Positions 63,360 to 64,000 of a stretch of DNA of 64,000 nucleotides are shown here, piece by piece. Positions within the stretch are counted from its first letter, which is position 1. Each line of letters starts with the position of its first letter. Origin of the DNA: Schoenoplectus triqueter (Eukaryota > Streptophyta > Magnoliopsida > Poales > Cyperaceae). The stretch spans positions 124,001-188,000 of the forward strand of contig CAXKVV010000142.1 of assembly GCA_964058805.1 (NCBI GenBank), read 5' to 3'. Below the pieces are notes generated by a model. It did no database searches. It was not told where the DNA came from and saw nothing but the letters and a program-made list of their open reading frames with translations. The position numbers and the translations under genes were made by a program.

Positions 63360-64000
63360 AAAGAGATACAAAAGAAATACATATATCAAAAGTTTTATAC
63401 TCACTCACATGTGAAAAAAGATATCTTGTTTGTTAGAAAATGAAATTATTTTCTTGCTTTTTGAGAATGAAGAAGTAAGAAAAGACAGGCACTAAAAAGA
63501 TAAAGTTAAAATGGTCAAAAAGAGACTTGAAAATTGAAATTTCATTAATTGTATATTATTGTCCTTCTCTCTTTTAAGGAAAAAAATATGTGATTCTTTA
63601 TTCATTTTGTTGAGAATTAATGTTAAATATATCCAAAAAAAATTTATATGATTATTAAAGAATGGGGTTCAATAGTATAATTTTTAAAAAAAATTATGGG
63701 ATTCACTTATATGTACATGTAAAAATATTAATGATATATAATATAAATTAATGTACAAAGAGTAGTAATATTTAAAAAAAAATGGGGTTCCGTGAATTCC
63801 TTTCTTTCTTACTAGATCCGCCTATGAAGAAAAGTATAGTCATATGGAACATTCATTTCTCTGCCTCAAGAAATAATAATTGATTGCTCTAAGTTGATAA
63901 GAAAAAGCACTATAAGAAATTTGATATGTATATGCGTAAACTACACTCTCTCTGCGTTCTTTGGTTCTAACTTCTTAGGCTGATAAGTGGGCAGCCACAT
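63360..64000. repeat. AT-rich end of window with the intact duplicate copy
   Basis: 63831-63999 is the uninterrupted copy of the local duplication (partners 60192-60334 and 61438-61463). 63640-63810 looks like debris of an old element (repeated ATGGGGTTC phrases, then ACTAGATCCGCC). No gene. Confidence 0.5.

Overview
This window looks like nuclear DNA of a flowering plant. The genes have introns with GT-AG borders, the spacers are AT-rich, and several families are plant-specific: LHCB7, DUF247, DUF295 F-box and class III peroxidase. Transposon debris is dense, with hAT and Mutator MITEs, Helitrons, solo LTRs, LINE remnants and long fold-back elements. I cannot place the species from sequence alone. 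Bacterial features such as operons, ribosome binding sites and CRISPR arrays do not apply.

Six protein genes look intact. They are a class III peroxidase with an unusual Pro/Ala-rich N-terminal extension (8203-9843, minus), COX5b (16671-19469, plus), adenylate kinase 6 (26762-28326, minus), a three-finger RanBP2-type zinc-finger protein (39050-41435, plus), a NUDT19-type NADH pyrophosphatase (43807-46507, plus) and LHCB7 (47560-50188, plus). A tRNA-Pro(AGG) gene lies at 47373-47444 on the minus strand. I assembled the exons by hand, and reading frame is kept across every junction.

Several genes are broken or are fragments: an F-box/DUF295 gene (638-1664), two unidentified exon-like segments (6393-6901), FKBP exons (12042-12648), a RAD7-like LRR gene (20255-23316), a DNA polymerase alpha fragment next to VPS41 exons (52243-52890), and a DUF247 gene with one in-frame TAG (53843-55135).

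Layout. 1-7.5 kb: dead F-box gene, a MITE, AT-rich spacer. 7.6-10 kb: peroxidase. 10-16 kb: spacer with FKBP relics and a Mutator-type MITE. 16-20 kb: COX5b with a hAT MITE in its last intron. 20-28.5 kb: RAD7-like pseudogene holding a solo LTR, a GC-rich repeat, then AK6. 28.5-38.8 kb: gene-free block with four long fold-back elements, one partial copy and one single arm, all at TA microsatellites, plus a 455-bp Helitron and large hAT elements. 39-50.2 kb: gene-rich block. 50.4-53.6 kb: LINE remnant and captured gene fragments. 53.8-55.1 kb: DUF247. 55.8-64 kb: a candidate 3.2-kb solo LTR, an interrupted local duplication and one more fold-back element.

The intact genes are housekeeping or organelle-linked (mitochondrial respiration, nucleotide metabolism, chloroplast light harvesting) and form no shared pathway. 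The most interesting material is mobile DNA: the TA-microsatellite fold-back family, exact target-site duplications found for ten insertions, and the chimeric captured-gene segment.
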